Origin: a virus
DNA length: 58,346 nt
Strand: one strand, 5' to 3'
Virus record (IMG/VR): IMGVR_UViG_3300044655_000081
Location: 1-58,346 of that record
Shown here in pieces: positions 49,744-54,776 of the stretch (within the stretch, counting starts at the first letter, position 1; each line of letters begins with the position of its first letter). Below the pieces are notes generated by a model. It was given only the letters and a program-made list of their open reading frames with translations, made no database searches and had not been told where the DNA came from. A program made the translations under genes and the position numbers.

Positions 49744-50061
49744 TCACCATTGCATAGAAGGATCATTTAGATCCTCCCATTCCCATTTGCTGATGGGATC
49801 CTTTCTTTCATCGACAACAGCCTGACACTCAAACTTGACCTCTTGTATTGTCTTTTCTCCCCATGTGCGACGAGGATTAGCACACATATAGCAACGAGGA
49901 TTGCCACAGTTCATGGCATGTTTCTTGTGTAACTTGTGCTTATTGTTGTCGTTGTAATACCCATGATCGTGGGTCTTAGCGATATCAAACTGTCGTTCGA
50001 TATGTCTGTCTTTCTGTTGAAATCTCTTTTGTCGTTTAGTCTTGGAGTAACTCATATCCAT
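49744..50061 (-). CDS. Small basic Cys-containing protein of unknown function
   Basis: I start it at the ATG of MDMSYSKTKRQKRFQQKDRH because GGAG lies seven nt upstream; an earlier ATG lies deeper inside the neighbour. The protein has 105 residues, a very basic N-terminus and a NCGNPRCYMCANPRRTWGEK motif followed by TIQEVKFE. CGxPxCxxCxNPRr..GekT.qE is a common phage and bacterial short motif, probably binding one zinc ion through Cys with His from KKHAMNC. Function is unknown. It overlaps the 50036-50224 gene by 26 nt. Confidence 0.75.
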   Translation of the reverse strand: MDMSYSKTKRQKRFQQKDRHIERQFDIAKTHDHGYYNDNNKHKLHKKHAMNCGNPRCYMCANPRRTWGEKTIQEVKFECQAVVDERKDPISKWEWEDLNDPSMQW

Positions 50062-50224
50062 AGATAATCTCCATATAATATAGAACTTCATCTGATGGCA
50101 GCCAAATAGTTTGTGTATCTTTACATACTAGAACCATTCGACCTTCTTCATTGAATGTTCTAAAGTAATACCCATCTGCAACTTGCAATAGAATATCTGA
50201 CGCTTTACCCTGTAGAGTTTCCAT
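50036..50224 (-). CDS. Small hypothetical protein downstream of gp59
   Basis: This 62-residue acidic protein reads METLQGKASDILLQVADGYY, FRTFNEEGRMVLVCKDTQTI and WLPSDEVLYYMEIIYGYELL. AAGGAG lies seven nt before the ATG, which is good evidence that it is translated. The start overlaps the end of gp59 by 20 nt. I recognise no family. It probably forms a small beta sheet with a helical end. Confidence 0.7.
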   Translation of the reverse strand: METLQGKASDILLQVADGYYFRTFNEEGRMVLVCKDTQTIWLPSDEVLYYMEIIYGYELLQD

Positions 50225-50813
50225 TTACTTTCTCCTTGAGTATGGCTTTGATTCTATCCGAGTCATACTTTAGGAAGGGTCTATACTTTCGGACTTTCAA
50301 AGCAAGTCTTGACCAAATGATATCATCATCTCCTAAGTATTTATCAAACTTATCAGTATAGGGTATGAAATCATTTAGAATGACCGCAGACTCAAAAGCA
50401 ATAGATTGACGGAGAGTAAGATTGATAATATGAGGATACTCCCCATCGACAATACTAAAAGCACGTTTACAATCGTGTTCAAATACTCTGTCCATGTCAT
50501 TCTTGAAGATATATGAGAGTGATTGTTGTCGCTTCTGTAACTCATAAAACGCTCCATGTGCATCTTCCTCAAGCATGTCTGTTATATAATGCCGATCTTC
50601 TAAGAAGTTTGCAATGTAGAAGTTTTTCAACTCCTCGGCATTATATAGTTTCGCAACCTTTTCAAAGAATGCCTTATCGTTACGCTTTAGATATGACTCC
50701 TTAGTTGCACGGAGTTTACCGTTCATCTGAAAGAAGTCATACTTAGCACTAGTGAAATGAGTTCGCAAGGCTAAGAATAACAGATATGCACCATATCCTG
50801 AGAAGTGTTTCAT
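50205..50813 (-). CDS. 59: Helicase loader gp59
   Basis: The 202-residue, mostly helical protein follows T4 gp59 (217) along its length. It reads GAYLLFLALRTHFTSAKYDF, FQMNGKLRATKESYLKRNDK, AFFEKVAKLYNAEELKNFYI ANFLEDRHYI, then YIFKNDMDRVFEHDCKRAFS and INLTLRQSIAFESAVILNDF, ending WSRLALKVRKYRPFLKYDSD. In T4, gp59 binds forks and gp32 and loads the gp41 helicase. The gp33, gp59, gp32 order is as in T4, with one or more extra small genes between. It has only a weak ribosome-binding site (CGGATAAA). Confidence 0.92.
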   Translation of the reverse strand: MKHFSGYGAYLLFLALRTHFTSAKYDFFQMNGKLRATKESYLKRNDKAFFEKVAKLYNAEELKNFYIANFLEDRHYITDMLEEDAHGAFYELQKRQQSLSYIFKNDMDRVFEHDCKRAFSIVDGEYPHIINLTLRQSIAFESAVILNDFIPYTDKFDKYLGDDDIIWSRLALKVRKYRPFLKYDSDRIKAILKEKVNGNSTG

Positions 50814-50821
50814 TTTATCCG

Positions 50822-51673
50822 TTAGATATATGATGAATCGGTACGATAACGCTTCATGGTATCTTCCATAGTCTGTGCTGTGATACCAGCATTATCTAAG
50901 GTCTGCTTATTGATAGTATATTCAGCACCCGCAATCATCACTTTGCCGATTGCTTCCTGTTTCAACTTCTCAAATGACTCACGAATGGCCTCACGGTGAG
51001 CATCTAACAGAGTTTTCTTACTGCCATCATCAAGAGTCCAACCTTTGGTAAGAAAGTTGCTTAGACGATACTGATGGTTCTTACTATTCTGATCATTATT
51101 AATCTTGAGGATCTTATTCTGGATACAATCAAACGTCTCACGGTTGATATAGAGTTTTACCTCTAGAGGAACATAAGATACCTTGCAATGCTTATAGTCA
51201 AAGTGTGCTAGTAGTTCCTCACGAGTCTTATACTTGGTGAGAATATACTGTGCATCTGTTTTATGATTATTGATGACATCCACAATGTTTGAATTGTGCA
51301 TATATGCCATCATTTCGGAACGTGACCATTCCGTGTCTGCAAAAGGAACATCATCAAAGATTGAATTGATAAGTGTGTTGATAGGTGTGATAGGATTGTA
51401 GGCGTCTGCCATTGCCTTTTTCGCCGCTTCTTGTCTTTCACTCTGCTTCTTGAAACCTTCTGTCAGGTGATTATATACAACAACATCATTGTTCAATACA
51501 AAGATATCAATGTCCTTGAACTTATTATTTTGTAGGACATTCGTAAAGAATCCACCAGCAATCACGACGTTATGGCCATATAAACCTGATAAGAGATTTC
51601 GTGATTTGATTAGGGACTGGATTTCGGCCTTGGCGTTTTCAATAGATAAGGATTCATTCGCATTAAACATCAT
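50822..51673 (-). CDS. Nucleotidyltransferase-fold protein, unknown substrate
   Basis: The 283-residue protein has HNVVIAGGFFTNVLQNNKFK and DIDIFVLNNDVVVYNH near residues 30-70. This is the GG...N....DhDhf signature of minimal nucleotidyltransferase folds. Later comes HFDYKHCKVSYVPLEVKLYI followed by NRETFDCIQNKILKIN, as in nucleotidyltransferase-like proteins of T4-like phages, and the C-terminus is helical (AHREAIRESFEKLKQEAIGK). The two Asp residues fit metal binding. The target is unknown. It lies between gp33 and gp59 where T4 has no such gene. Confidence 0.72.
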   Translation of the reverse strand: MMFNANESLSIENAKAEIQSLIKSRNLLSGLYGHNVVIAGGFFTNVLQNNKFKDIDIFVLNNDVVVYNHLTEGFKKQSERQEAAKKAMADAYNPITPINTLINSIFDDVPFADTEWSRSEMMAYMHNSNIVDVINNHKTDAQYILTKYKTREELLAHFDYKHCKVSYVPLEVKLYINRETFDCIQNKILKINNDQNSKNHQYRLSNFLTKGWTLDDGSKKTLLDAHREAIRESFEKLKQEAIGKVMIAGAEYTINKQTLDNAGITAQTMEDTMKRYRTDSSYI

Positions 51674-51682
51674 ATCACCATA

Positions 51683-51907
51683 TTAAAGAGGGAGTTGGGA
51701 AGTGTTTGACTTTTTGAGGTAGTGTAGTTCTTCGGCTTCTAGTTTGATCTTTGACTTGAGGACACCAGAAACTAATTTCGCTGCTGTCTCTACCTCAAAT
51801 CCAGTTTCTTCGCAATACATACAGATTGCATCGATGTATGGTATGTCTTTCATATAGACCATCTCCTCGATGGCCATTGAAAAGCGGCTGATATCTTCTG
51901 CGTTCAT
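51683..51907 (-). CDS. 33: Late transcription coactivator gp33
   Basis: The start at the ATG of MNAEDISRFSMAIEEMV overlaps the membrane-protein gene as ATGA. An upstream ATG would lie inside that gene. The 74-residue protein has SYxDAI-like MKDIPYIDAICMYCEETGFE, VETAAKLVSGVLKSKIKLEA and a tail KKSNTSQLPL. This is the pattern of gp33, with a helical core that holds the host RNA polymerase beta flap. The hydrophobic C-terminus is like the sliding-clamp-binding end in T4 (LDFLL). With gp55 and gp45, expected elsewhere, it would activate the TATAAATA promoters of this phage. Confidence 0.85.
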   Translation of the reverse strand: MNAEDISRFSMAIEEMVYMKDIPYIDAICMYCEETGFEVETAAKLVSGVLKSKIKLEAEELHYLKKSNTSQLPL

Positions 51908-52098
51908 ACGAACATACCAAATAGGCCAGAGAGAATACAGATTGTGATAGCGGATGCAATAGTGATTTCGATTACTCCTGTTGCCCAATAACCAAGAATA
52001 GCACCAAGAAACAAACCTGCAAAGGCACAGATATAAACGTTGGCGCTTAGTGCGAAGTTAAACTCACGCATACCAGTGTATTTGTCTTTCTCACTCAT
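51904..52098 (-). CDS. Small two-span membrane protein
   Basis: The 64-residue protein has a charged start (MSEKDKYTGMREFNFALS) and two hydrophobic spans: ANVYICAFAGLFLGAILGYW and EITIASAITICILSGLFGMF. AAAGGA lies seven nt before the ATG. It is coupled to gp33 through ATGA and begins just after the tmRNA coding piece. No family is recognised. It might affect the host membrane or lysis timing, but there is no direct sign of this. Confidence 0.72.
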   Translation of the reverse strand: MSEKDKYTGMREFNFALSANVYICAFAGLFLGAILGYWATGVIEITIASAITICILSGLFGMFV

Positions 52099-52114
52099 AA
52101 TATAATCCTTTCAT

Positions 52115-52267
52115 GAAGCGGGCCCGTTCTGTTTCGAGGTGGAGCCCATACCCAAAGGTTATGCTGCTAGAGCAAATGCCTCATAGGCGTTGTTGTCGTT
52201 TGCCTTTACGATTTGCTTTCGATCTCCTTACGCCTTTACCACGTAGATCGATTCCCGGAACACCCCC
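52115..52267 (-). ncRNA. ssrA: Permuted tmRNA, coding piece (5' half with tag reading frame)
   Basis: The piece begins GGGGGTG (52267-52261), which pairs with CACCTCC of the acceptor piece. All seven pairs form, including G3-U70, the alanine identity pair. GGGAATCGATC follows, in place of the conserved GGATTCGAC of tmRNA D-loops. Then come a region able to form a pseudoknot-like structure (CGATCT/AGATCG), a resume codon GCA at 52203-52201 and the tag frame to TAA at 52159. A GGGCTC/GGGCCC hairpin (52120-52147) probably marks the 3' end. Ends are approximate. Standard one-piece order is reversed here: this half comes after the CCA half, as in alphaproteobacteria. Confidence 0.88.
52159..52203 (-). 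other. tmRNA proteolysis-tag reading frame
   Basis: Fourteen codons starting at GCA and ending in TAA encode ANDNNAYEAFALAA. With the charged alanine the tag would be AANDNNAYEAFALAA. The AANDN start and LAA end match bacterial ssrA tags; known alphaproteobacterial tags are similar (AANDNFAEEFAVAA in Caulobacter). The end should be seen by ClpXP. Confidence 0.9.
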
Positions 52268-52268
52268 A

Positions 52269-52739
52269 TCATAAAGAAACATATGGATTGGTCTTTCTCA
52301 TTACAGATTTTAGTCTTCCACGATCCCATCCTTCTGGATGATCATCTAAAGAATACTGACCTTCTTTATCACCATTGTTGAACCAGTATCTTTTGTTTCT
52401 GACTTTTCTACCATCAACATTTTTAGCATAACCAGATTCTCTCTTATGAAAAGGCAAATAATCTGGATCATCCCTAAACTTTATATGCGGACCCCAACGT
52501 CTCATATTTGCTATTTTGGCGCCTTGTTTGGCGCCTTCACGAATAGCCAACAATCTACATTCTTCTGTGGACATCAACTTTAGAAGGCCTTGCCAAGCAG
52601 CGTAGTCTTGCCATAGACCGTGTTGTTCATACAAAACACGGTGCGCCTCAGCATGTTCTTCCACAGATAGTTCTACTAAGTTTTCAGGATCATCATTCCC
52701 ACCCATATGTTTAGGAATGATATGGTGTTTATGCTTCAT
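52269..52739 (-). CDS. HNH endonuclease inside the tmRNA intervening segment
   Basis: The 156-residue protein has KHHIIPKHMGGNDDPENLVE and then LSVEEHAEAHRVLYEQHG. This is an HNH motif (HHIIPxHxGG...D..NLv.Ls..EHa.aHr) of phage homing-type nucleases. The C-terminus, YWFNNGDKEGQYSLDDHPEG followed by WDRGRLKS, resembles the DNA-binding tails on such enzymes. TAAGGA precedes the ATG by four nt. The gene starts 11 nt after the CCA end of the acceptor piece and stops two nt before G1 of the coding piece. It thus fills the spacer that tmRNA processing should remove. It probably moved in as a free-standing homing nuclease. Confidence 0.9.
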   Translation of the reverse strand: MKHKHHIIPKHMGGNDDPENLVELSVEEHAEAHRVLYEQHGLWQDYAAWQGLLKLMSTEECRLLAIREGAKQGAKIANMRRWGPHIKFRDDPDYLPFHKRESGYAKNVDGRKVRNKRYWFNNGDKEGQYSLDDHPEGWDRGRLKSVMRKTNPYVSL

Positions 52740-52749
52740 TGTTTCCTTA

Positions 52750-52816
52750 TGGTGGAGGTGGGGGGATTTGAACCCCCGTCTCTTCCGCTTATTCTGCGTC
52801 TCTCAACGATCTAAGC
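52750..52816 (-). ncRNA. ssrA: Permuted tmRNA, acceptor piece (3' half with CCA)
   Basis: The minus strand ends GACGGGGGTTCAAATCCCCC then CACCTCCACCA. It has a 5-bp T-stem GGGGG/CCCCC (52773-52777 with 52761-52765), a seven-nt T-loop TTCAAAT, the acceptor strand CACCTCC (52760-52754), discriminator A and an encoded CCA (52752-52750). No anticodon arm or GGAGGTG 5' strand lies upstream within tRNA distance, so it is not an ordinary tRNA. The 5' end is set by a promoter whose start would be near 52816. The size of about 65 nt suits the acceptor RNA of two-piece tmRNAs. Confidence 0.88.
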
Positions 52817-52820
52817 ATAC

Positions 52821-52851
52821 TATTTATAGCATAGGTGATTTCAAAAGTCAA
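52821..52851 (-). promoter_or_regulatory. Combined sigma70 and T4-late promoter of the tmRNA gene
   Basis: TTGACT (52846-52851), a 17-nt spacer and TATAAA (52823-52828) make a sigma70-type promoter. The same bases give the perfect late motif TATAAATA (52821-52828). The tmRNA could therefore be made by host polymerase early and by the gp33/gp55-type machinery late. Confidence 0.75.
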
Positions 52852-52853
52852 GT

Positions 52854-53138
52854 CTAAAGTGGTGCAAAAGTTTTATTATGTCCGTTTAACGATAAGGTAA
52901 CGGCACTGACATAGCCACACTCTTTGGTTCCTGGAATAGCGAACCCACCTGAACCATGCCAGTGGAATGAAGGAGCATTACACTCACCACCATTAATGCT
53001 GACCAACGAAACATCTGTCACCTTCTTCGCTTTACAATGAACAATATGGCTATCGCCAGGTTTCTTCTCACATGAAAAATCTTCTGACGCCCAAGCGAAT
53101 GAAGGTACCATGGCAAACAAAAAGAACAGTTTTCTCAT
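52854..53138 (-). CDS. Small secreted Cys-rich protein
   Basis: The 94-residue protein has a signal peptide, MRKLFFLFAMVPSFAWA, likely cut before SEDFSCEKK. The mature part of about 77 residues has four Cys (FSCEK, VHCKA, GECNA, KECGY), enough for two disulphides in the periplasm. No family is recognised. It is coupled to the 57-residue gene upstream by ATGA. Together with the lipoprotein gene close by it forms an envelope-directed pair, possibly for exclusion or lysis, but this is only inference. Confidence 0.75.
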   Translation of the reverse strand: MRKLFFLFAMVPSFAWASEDFSCEKKPGDSHIVHCKAKKVTDVSLVSINGGECNAPSFHWHGSGGFAIPGTKECGYVSAVTLSLNGHNKTFAPL

Positions 53139-53308
53139 TCTTTGCCTGCTATGTTTTTCATCAACTCAACCGGGTAATCAATAAGTCTTGCTAGTGACTG
53201 AACAGCATTTTCCTGGCTGATACCACCAGCGACCTTATCTTTACTCCATACAACATACTTAATCACGGATGCAATATCGATTGCCTTTTCATCATTCAAT
53301 TCTTTCAT
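53135..53308 (-). CDS. 57-residue hypothetical protein
   Basis: The protein reads MKELNDEKAIDIASVIKYVV, WSKDKVAGGISQENAVQSLA and RLIDYPVELMKNIAGKE. GGAG lies five nt before the ATG. Its stop overlaps the start of the secreted protein as ATGA, and its start overlaps the end of an open frame (53305-53412). It is probably a small helical cytosolic protein. No family recognised. Confidence 0.7.
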   Translation of the reverse strand: MKELNDEKAIDIASVIKYVVWSKDKVAGGISQENAVQSLARLIDYPVELMKNIAGKE

Positions 53309-53412
53309 TGTGTCTCCAATTCATTTTCAAAATCTTCTAATTCCGTTCCTTGCACACCTCCTGGTCCGTTACTGGCACGGACGGCTAGTTGAGTCCCGTA
53401 TAATGCACTCAC
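53305..53412 (-). CDS. Possible 35-residue overlapping ORF (GTG start) or frameshifted extension of the lipoprotein
   Basis: A frame shifted by +1 from the lipoprotein reads SALYGTQLAVRASNGPGGVQ then GTELEDFENELETQ and ends in TGA overlapping the next ATG (ATGA). That junction and the plausible composition argue it is used. The only start is GTG at 53410-53412 with no ribosome-binding site. It may be a coupled small gene, a frameshift product of the lipoprotein gene, or chance. Confidence 0.35.
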   Translation of the reverse strand: MSALYGTQLAVRASNGPGGVQGTELEDFENELETQ

Positions 53413-53488
53413 CGACGGTCGCCACGAGGCAACCAGACAAACCCAAACTAAGAAACACCAATGCGATTGCTAGATAAATTTTCTTCAT
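53369..53488 (-). CDS. Small lipoprotein
   Basis: The 39-residue product begins MKKIYLAIALVFLSLGLSGC, a signal sequence with lipobox LSGC, so Cys20 would be lipidated. The remaining 19 residues (LVATVGECIIRDSTSRPCQ) have two more Cys. GGGAGG lies seven nt upstream, and ATG overlaps the previous stop (ATGA). It would sit in the inner or outer membrane. A short outer-membrane spanin or a superinfection-exclusion lipoprotein are possibilities, without direct evidence. Confidence 0.7.
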   Translation of the reverse strand: MKKIYLAIALVFLSLGLSGCLVATVGECIIRDSTSRPCQ

Positions 53489-53688
53489 TTAAATACCTCC
53501 CAAAATTCTTTCATTGCCAACTCATAGTCCAGGACAAGTTCCTTGGCCTTGGATAAGTCATCGACAATAGAGATTATTTTCATCCCTGAGGGATCGTTCT
53601 CAAGATAAGCATACTGACCATCCTCGGTCATAGCACACGCAACATAGTTGTCATCCGATATATAACAAGTTTTAGTAGCCTGTTTCAT
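53485..53688 (-). CDS. 67-residue hypothetical protein
   Basis: The acidic protein reads MKQATKTCYISDDNYVACAM, TEDGQYAYLENDPSGMKIIS and SKAKELVLDYELAMKEFWEV. It overlaps the genes on both sides by 17 and 4 nt, and AGAG lies nine nt before the ATG. It looks like a small beta-alpha protein of no known family. The position in a chain of coupled tiny genes suggests a host-takeover role, typical of such T4-like clusters. Confidence 0.68.
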   Translation of the reverse strand: MKQATKTCYISDDNYVACAMTEDGQYAYLENDPSGMKIISIVDDLSKAKELVLDYELAMKEFWEVFK

Positions 53689-53830
53689 ATCTAATCTCTT
53701 TCTTCATTTCTTTGGACTGTTCTTTACCACGAAGGTCTCTAACAGCACAACACTTACATGACAAAAGTTTAAACTTCTTACCTTTAAGATTGGCATTACC
53801 CGCTTTAGCATGATTGCCAATTGATTTCAT
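53672..53830 (-). CDS. 52-residue basic Cys-rich protein
   Basis: The protein reads MKSIGNHAKAGNANLKGKKF, KLLSCKCCAVRDLRGKEQSK and EMKKEIRYETGY. It is strongly basic with a CKCCAVRDLR motif that recurs in small T4-like phage proteins. GGAG lies eight nt upstream and the ATG overlaps the exonuclease stop as ATGA. It may bind nucleic acid or zinc. No function known. Confidence 0.7.
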   Translation of the reverse strand: MKSIGNHAKAGNANLKGKKFKLLSCKCCAVRDLRGKEQSKEMKKEIRYETGY

Positions 53831-54501
53831 AGGTCAGTCTCCGATCTAAACTGTTTCACCTTTCGTGCTAACTCTGGTATATAATCTCTGCGGTTACGAA
53901 TAAACACCTGAGGTTGTTCATGGTCAACAGATATAAGCACCACAATTTGCTTACATTGCACTCCTGTCATCTCCTCATACATGAGAGAATAGCAGGTACA
54001 CTGTTCAAAGTAATTTAGAATCCATTCTTCCTTCTTAGGCTTTAGAGAAGTTTTAAAGTCAATGATAGAAGGGATGCCATCAAACTCGGCAATACAATCA
54101 ACTTGACCAGCGAGACCAAGTGTTTCTGAATAGAGCATAGTTTCCAGATAGTGAACATTATCAATCCTATTAATCTCAGGTCTAATCTCCAGAAATGCAT
54201 GTTGCATATCTGGCATCACATCTTTTTCAGTGAGGAATCCTTTCTGATTAGAGATATAAGATTCCATAAGAGAATGGAATTTTGTACCTCGGCGGCTTGC
54301 TCGTGCCGAGATTTTGTTCGCTTCTTCTTCCCCGACTTTTTTGCGCCACTTTGCAATAGAGTCGCCTTTGAAGTGAGATAGGAAAGTCGTAACCGAGGGG
54401 AGTTTAGTACCCTTTGGCGAGATATAAAATCGCTTGCCATTATATTCTTCTCTCTTTAGTTCACATAGAGGGGTTGTGTTTATATGGGTAAATGTTTTCA
54501 A
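53827..54501 (-). CDS. PD-(D/E)XK exonuclease (RecB/Cas4-like), TTG start
   Basis: The 224-residue protein has SVTTFLSHFKGDSIAKWRKK, then RRGTKFHSLMESYI (a His motif) and GLAGQVDCIAEFDGIPSIID FKTS. Key residues are Asp135, Asp148 and Lys150 of the GxvD...DfKTS motif, and Gln in YFEQCTCYSLMYEEMTG. These are the PD-(D/E)XK nuclease signatures of RecB-like phage exonucleases, used in recombination or host DNA breakdown. The start is TTG, overlapping the stop of a 13-codon leader frame (TTGA). This suggests translation by coupling, and it limits expression. Confidence 0.88.
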   Translation of the reverse strand: MKTFTHINTTPLCELKREEYNGKRFYISPKGTKLPSVTTFLSHFKGDSIAKWRKKVGEEEANKISARASRRGTKFHSLMESYISNQKGFLTEKDVMPDMQHAFLEIRPEINRIDNVHYLETMLYSETLGLAGQVDCIAEFDGIPSIIDFKTSLKPKKEEWILNYFEQCTCYSLMYEEMTGVQCKQIVVLISVDHEQPQVFIRNRRDYIPELARKVKQFRSETDL

Positions 54502-54539
54502 CAGCCCACATCAAAATCGGTATCAGTGATTTCGTCCAT
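54498..54539 (-). CDS. 13-codon leader peptide upstream of the exonuclease
   Basis: ATG at 54537-54539 has GGAG seven nt upstream and encodes MDEITDTDFDVGC before a TGA that overlaps the TTG start of the exonuclease. A good ribosome-binding site before such a short frame and the TTGA overlap suggest a translational regulator rather than a functional protein. Confidence 0.5.
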   Translation of the reverse strand: MDEITDTDFDVGC

Positions 54540-54558
54540 TTTAAAACTCCGTAATAAA

Positions 54559-54581
54559 GGAGGGAGAATTGCTCTCCCTCC
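54559..54581 (-). terminator. Terminator hairpin after the 61-residue gene
   Basis: A 9-bp stem GGAGGGAGA/TCTCCCTCC with a 5-nt loop lies 10 nt after the stop at 54591 and is followed on the minus strand by TTTATTA. It separates the PhoH/small-gene unit from the exonuclease unit, or acts as an attenuator between them. Confidence 0.75.
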
Positions 54582-54590
54582 AATATATAG

Positions 54591-54776
54591 TCACTGTCCT
54601 ACGACTGTGATGCCTTCTGTCTGTAGATAGTTTTTAAACTCAACCTCTTTGTCTTGATTAAACTTAACCCAGAATCTAAGATCATGTCTAGTGCCATCGG
54701 CTTGAACATTAGCCATCTGTGTATTGATAAACTCTTTCAATCGCTTCACATATTCATCTTTTGTAATTTGTGTCAT
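54591..54776 (-). CDS. 61-residue hypothetical protein
   Basis: The protein reads MTQITKDEYVKRLKEFINTQ, MANVQADGTRHDLRFWVKFN and EVEFKNYLQTEGITVVGQ. It is coupled to PhoH by ATGA. A helical start is followed by a probable beta part. I recognise no family. Confidence 0.68.
   Translation of the reverse strand: MTQITKDEYVKRLKEFINTQMANVQADGTRHDLRFWVKFNQDKEVEFKNYLQTEGITVVGQ

Noticed and set aside
52268-52749. A group I or group II intron carrying the HNH gene inside the tmRNA
   Set aside because: Only about 11 nt remain outside the HNH frame in the spacer, so there is no room for intron RNA structure. The interruption lies at the normal permutation point.
52750-52816. An ordinary tRNA gene (T-arm, acceptor strand and CCA are present)
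   Set aside because: No anticodon or D arm and no matching 5' acceptor strand lie within tRNA distance upstream. The matching strand GGGGGTG is 480 nt downstream with a tag frame, so it is half of a permuted tmRNA.
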